From positions 1 through 64,000 of the forward strand of contig JASFYT010000072.1 of NCBI GenBank assembly GCA_045047085.1: a DNA stretch of 64,000 bases, given 5' to 3'. Each line of letters opens with the position of its first letter. Position 1 is the first letter of the stretch. Under the pieces are notes generated by a model. It did not search any database and was not told where the DNA came from. It saw nothing but the letters and a program-made list of their open reading frames with translations. Positions 62,577 through 64,000 of this stretch are shown here, one piece after another. The DNA is from GCA-2401155 sp045047085. GTDB taxonomy: Bacteria > Pseudomonadota > Alphaproteobacteria > Rhizobiales > Rhizobiaceae. Position numbers and translations under genes: made by a program.

Positions 62577-63599
62577 ATGAAAAAATTACTGTTAAGTCTG
62601 GGACTTGGCGCCACGTTAATGATGGCTGCAAGCCCGGCGACACTCGCAGGCGAATTAACCGTTTATACGGCAATTGAGGCAGAAGATCTCAAAAAATACG
62701 CTGCAAAATTCAACGAAGACCATCCAGATATCACCATCAAATGGGTTCGCGATTCAACTGGTATTGTTACCGCCAAATTGCTGGCAGAAAAAGACAACCC
62801 ACAGGCGGATGTGATCTGGGGATTAGCCGGCACTTCGCTGCTCTTGATGAAGAGTGAAGGCATGCTTGAAGCCTATGCTCCGGCAGGGCTTGATAAGCTC
62901 GACAAAAAATTCGTCGATTCATCAAACCCTCCAAGCTGGGTAGGCATGGACGCATGGGTTGCTGCCGTTTGCTTTAACACTGTGGAAGCCGCGAAAGTGG
63001 GCTTGGCCCAGCCAAAGAGCTGGAAAGACCTACTTGATCCTATGTATAAGGGTCACGTGATCATGCCAAACCCGAATTCATCAGGTACTGGCTTCCTAGA
63101 CGTTTCCAGCTGGATACAGATATTTGGCGAAGATGAAGCTTGGAAGTTCATGGATGGCCTGCACGCTAACATTGCACGCTATACCCATTCGGGTTCCAAG
63201 CCTTGTAAGCTGGCCGCGGCTGGTGAAATTCCAATCGGCATTTCCTTTGCTTTCCGTGGCGCCAAATCCAAAGCCAAGGGCGCTCCGATTGAAATCATTG
63301 TGCCTGAAGAAGGTGTTGGTTGGGAAATGGAAGCAACAGCGATTATTGCTGGTACCGACAATCTAGCTGACGCCAAAACACTGGTTAATTGGACTGTAAC
63401 CAAGAAAGCCAATGAGATGTACAACGCCGGCTATGCGGTGGTTGCCTATCCGGGTGTCGCAAAGCCAGTTGAACATTTCCCAGAAAACCTGTTGGAAAAA
63501 ATGATCGATAATGATTTTGAATCAGCTGCCAATAACCGCAAAAAAGTGCTTACGGAATGGCAGAAACGCTATGATGGCAAGTCTGAGCCAAAAGGCTAA
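62577..63599 (+). CDS. 2-aminoethylphosphonate-type ABC transporter binding protein
   Basis: A 340-residue periplasmic binding protein of the iron/AEP (AfuA/AepX) group. The signal peptide ends at TLAG (about residue 24). The mature part begins ELTVYTAIEAEDLKKYAAKF and has DVIWGLAGTSLLLMKSEGML, PNPNSSGTGFLDVSSW and VGWEMEATAIIAG. GGGAGGAATAACTA precedes the ATG. The next gene is an ATPase of the PotA/AEP type, as in AEP uptake operons of marine rhizobia. Ferric iron is the alternative ligand, but the canonical Tyr pair for iron was not seen. Confidence 0.75.
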   Translation: MKKLLLSLGLGATLMMAASPATLAGELTVYTAIEAEDLKKYAAKFNEDHPDITIKWVRDSTGIVTAKLLAEKDNPQADVIWGLAGTSLLLMKSEGMLEAYAPAGLDKLDKKFVDSSNPPSWVGMDAWVAAVCFNTVEAAKVGLAQPKSWKDLLDPMYKGHVIMPNPNSSGTGFLDVSSWIQIFGEDEAWKFMDGLHANIARYTHSGSKPCKLAAAGEIPIGISFAFRGAKSKAKGAPIEIIVPEEGVGWEMEATAIIAGTDNLADAKTLVNWTVTKKANEMYNAGYAVVAYPGVAKPVEHFPENLLEKMIDNDFESAANNRKKVLTEWQKRYDGKSEPKG

Positions 63600-63620
63600 T
63601 CGACGTTTGAGGAATATGAA

Positions 63621-63647
63621 AAGGGGCAATTACTTGCCCCTTTTTTT
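63621..63647 (+). terminator. Terminator or attenuator after the AEP binding protein
   Basis: AAGGGGCAA and TTGCCCCTT form a perfect 9-bp stem with a TTAC loop, followed by a T7 run. It lies 22 bases past the stop and 36 bases before the ATPase gene, so transcription of the ATPase needs read-through or a new promoter. Confidence 0.85.
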
Positions 63648-63682
63648 AATAATCAATAAGAACAAAATCGGGTAGTGGGGAA

Positions 63683-64000
63683 ATGGGTGAAAAATCAGAC
63701 CGCAATCAAGCGTTCTTGCAGGTGCGAAACCTGACAAAAATGTTCGGGTCATTTACAGCCCTCAAAGACATTTCGCTTGATGTTACAGAAAAAGAATTCA
63801 TTTGCTTTCTAGGGCCATCGGGTTGCGGCAAGACAACTTTCTTACGTGCTATTGCCGGTCTTGATATTCAGACGGCAGGCACCATTAAACAAGCTGGCAG
63901 AGACATTTCCAACCTGCCACCGGCGGAACGTGATTTTGGAATTGTGTTTCAATCCTATGCGCTGTTTCCCAATCTTACCGTTTACCGCAACGTAGCTTAC
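63683..64000 (+). CDS. ABC transporter ATPase, 5' part cut by window edge
   Basis: An open frame of 106 codons from an ATG with GGGGAAA just before it; the gene continues past the window. It has Walker A LGPSGCGKTTFLRAIAGLD and the Q-loop GIVFQSYALFPNLTVYRN, preceded by NLTKMFGSFTALKDISLDV. This is the spermidine/iron/AEP class (PotA/FbpC/AepV-like). With the upstream binding protein it suggests 2-aminoethylphosphonate uptake. Signature and Walker B lie outside the window. Confidence 0.85.
   Translation, partial: MGEKSDRNQAFLQVRNLTKMFGSFTALKDISLDVTEKEFICFLGPSGCGKTTFLRAIAGLDIQTAGTIKQAGRDISNLPPAERDFGIVFQSYALFPNLTVYRNVAY

Overview
The window reads as chromosomal DNA of a moderate-GC alphaproteobacterium, most likely a marine member of the Hyphomicrobiales (Rhizobiales). 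The case rests on gene order (mmcB-ptsN-hpf-rpoN-lptB-lptA-lptC-nrnC on one strand; rpsT, rhodanese, dnaA, dnaN, recF; mutM divergent from ubiE-ubiB), on the alphaproteobacterial oligoribonuclease NrnC, on a CtrA-type box and clustered GANTC sites upstream of dnaA, and on many periplasmic-binding-protein transporters (TAXI-TRAP, two phosphonate ABC systems, a sugar ABC system). The genus cannot be fixed from sequence alone. No rRNA, tRNA, CRISPR array or intact insertion sequence was seen.

Layout. 1-6.5 kb: MmcB, PtsN, ribosome hibernation factor, sigma-54, the LptB/A/C lipopolysaccharide export genes and NrnC. 6.5-7.8 kb: a small secreted His/Arg/Gly repeat protein and a MoeB-like enzyme. 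7.8-15 kb: recF, dnaN, dnaA, a rhodanese, a 1-kb gene-free region that looks like a replication-origin or dnaA control region, rpsT and mutM; transcription then diverges into ubiE-ubiB. 17.4-19.9 kb: a quinone oxidoreductase, DMT transporter and phosphoesterase operon. 20-25 kb: sucCD, a glycerophosphodiesterase, the tail of a dead hmuV gene and a SulP transporter. 25-32 kb: a six-gene minus-strand run of TAXI binding protein, fused TRAP permease, universal stress protein, class III aminotransferase, BKACE-type beta-keto acid cleavage enzyme and an unknown 128-residue protein; it looks like one uptake-and-degradation unit. 32.4-36.1 kb: an HxlR regulator with three matching operators, a Tat-exported protein with two YdhR-like domains, a pirin and DoxX pair and a LysR regulator. 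36-45 kb: an ammonium transporter, a FucU/RbsD mutarotase, a sugar ABC transporter, and an unfamiliar pair made of a GNAT-like protein and a LysR-type HTH fused to a possible PAS-like domain. 45-54 kb: a small acidic protein, a DMT exporter, D-amino-acid dehydrogenase, isocitrate lyase with a small companion gene and a divergent ScfR/RamB-like regulator, a secreted Cys-rich protein and a MalY-like lyase. 54-64 kb: a DEAD-box helicase, a frameshifted choline-kinase-like gene, a PhnDCEE phosphonate transporter, a broken HAD hydrolase gene, a second DMT transporter, and the start of a 2-aminoethylphosphonate ABC operon.

Functionally, the window joins housekeeping functions (replication, translation, envelope, TCA and glyoxylate cycle) with accessory scavenging of phosphonates, sugar, ammonium and organic or amino acids. 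Three transport operons (TAXI-TRAP, PhnDCEE, AEP-type) share one layout: the binding-protein gene is followed by a hairpin and then by the membrane genes. The best candidates for undescribed biology are the TRAP/aminotransferase/BKACE unit, the HxlR/double-YdhR/pirin stress module and the HTH-sensor/GNAT-like pair.
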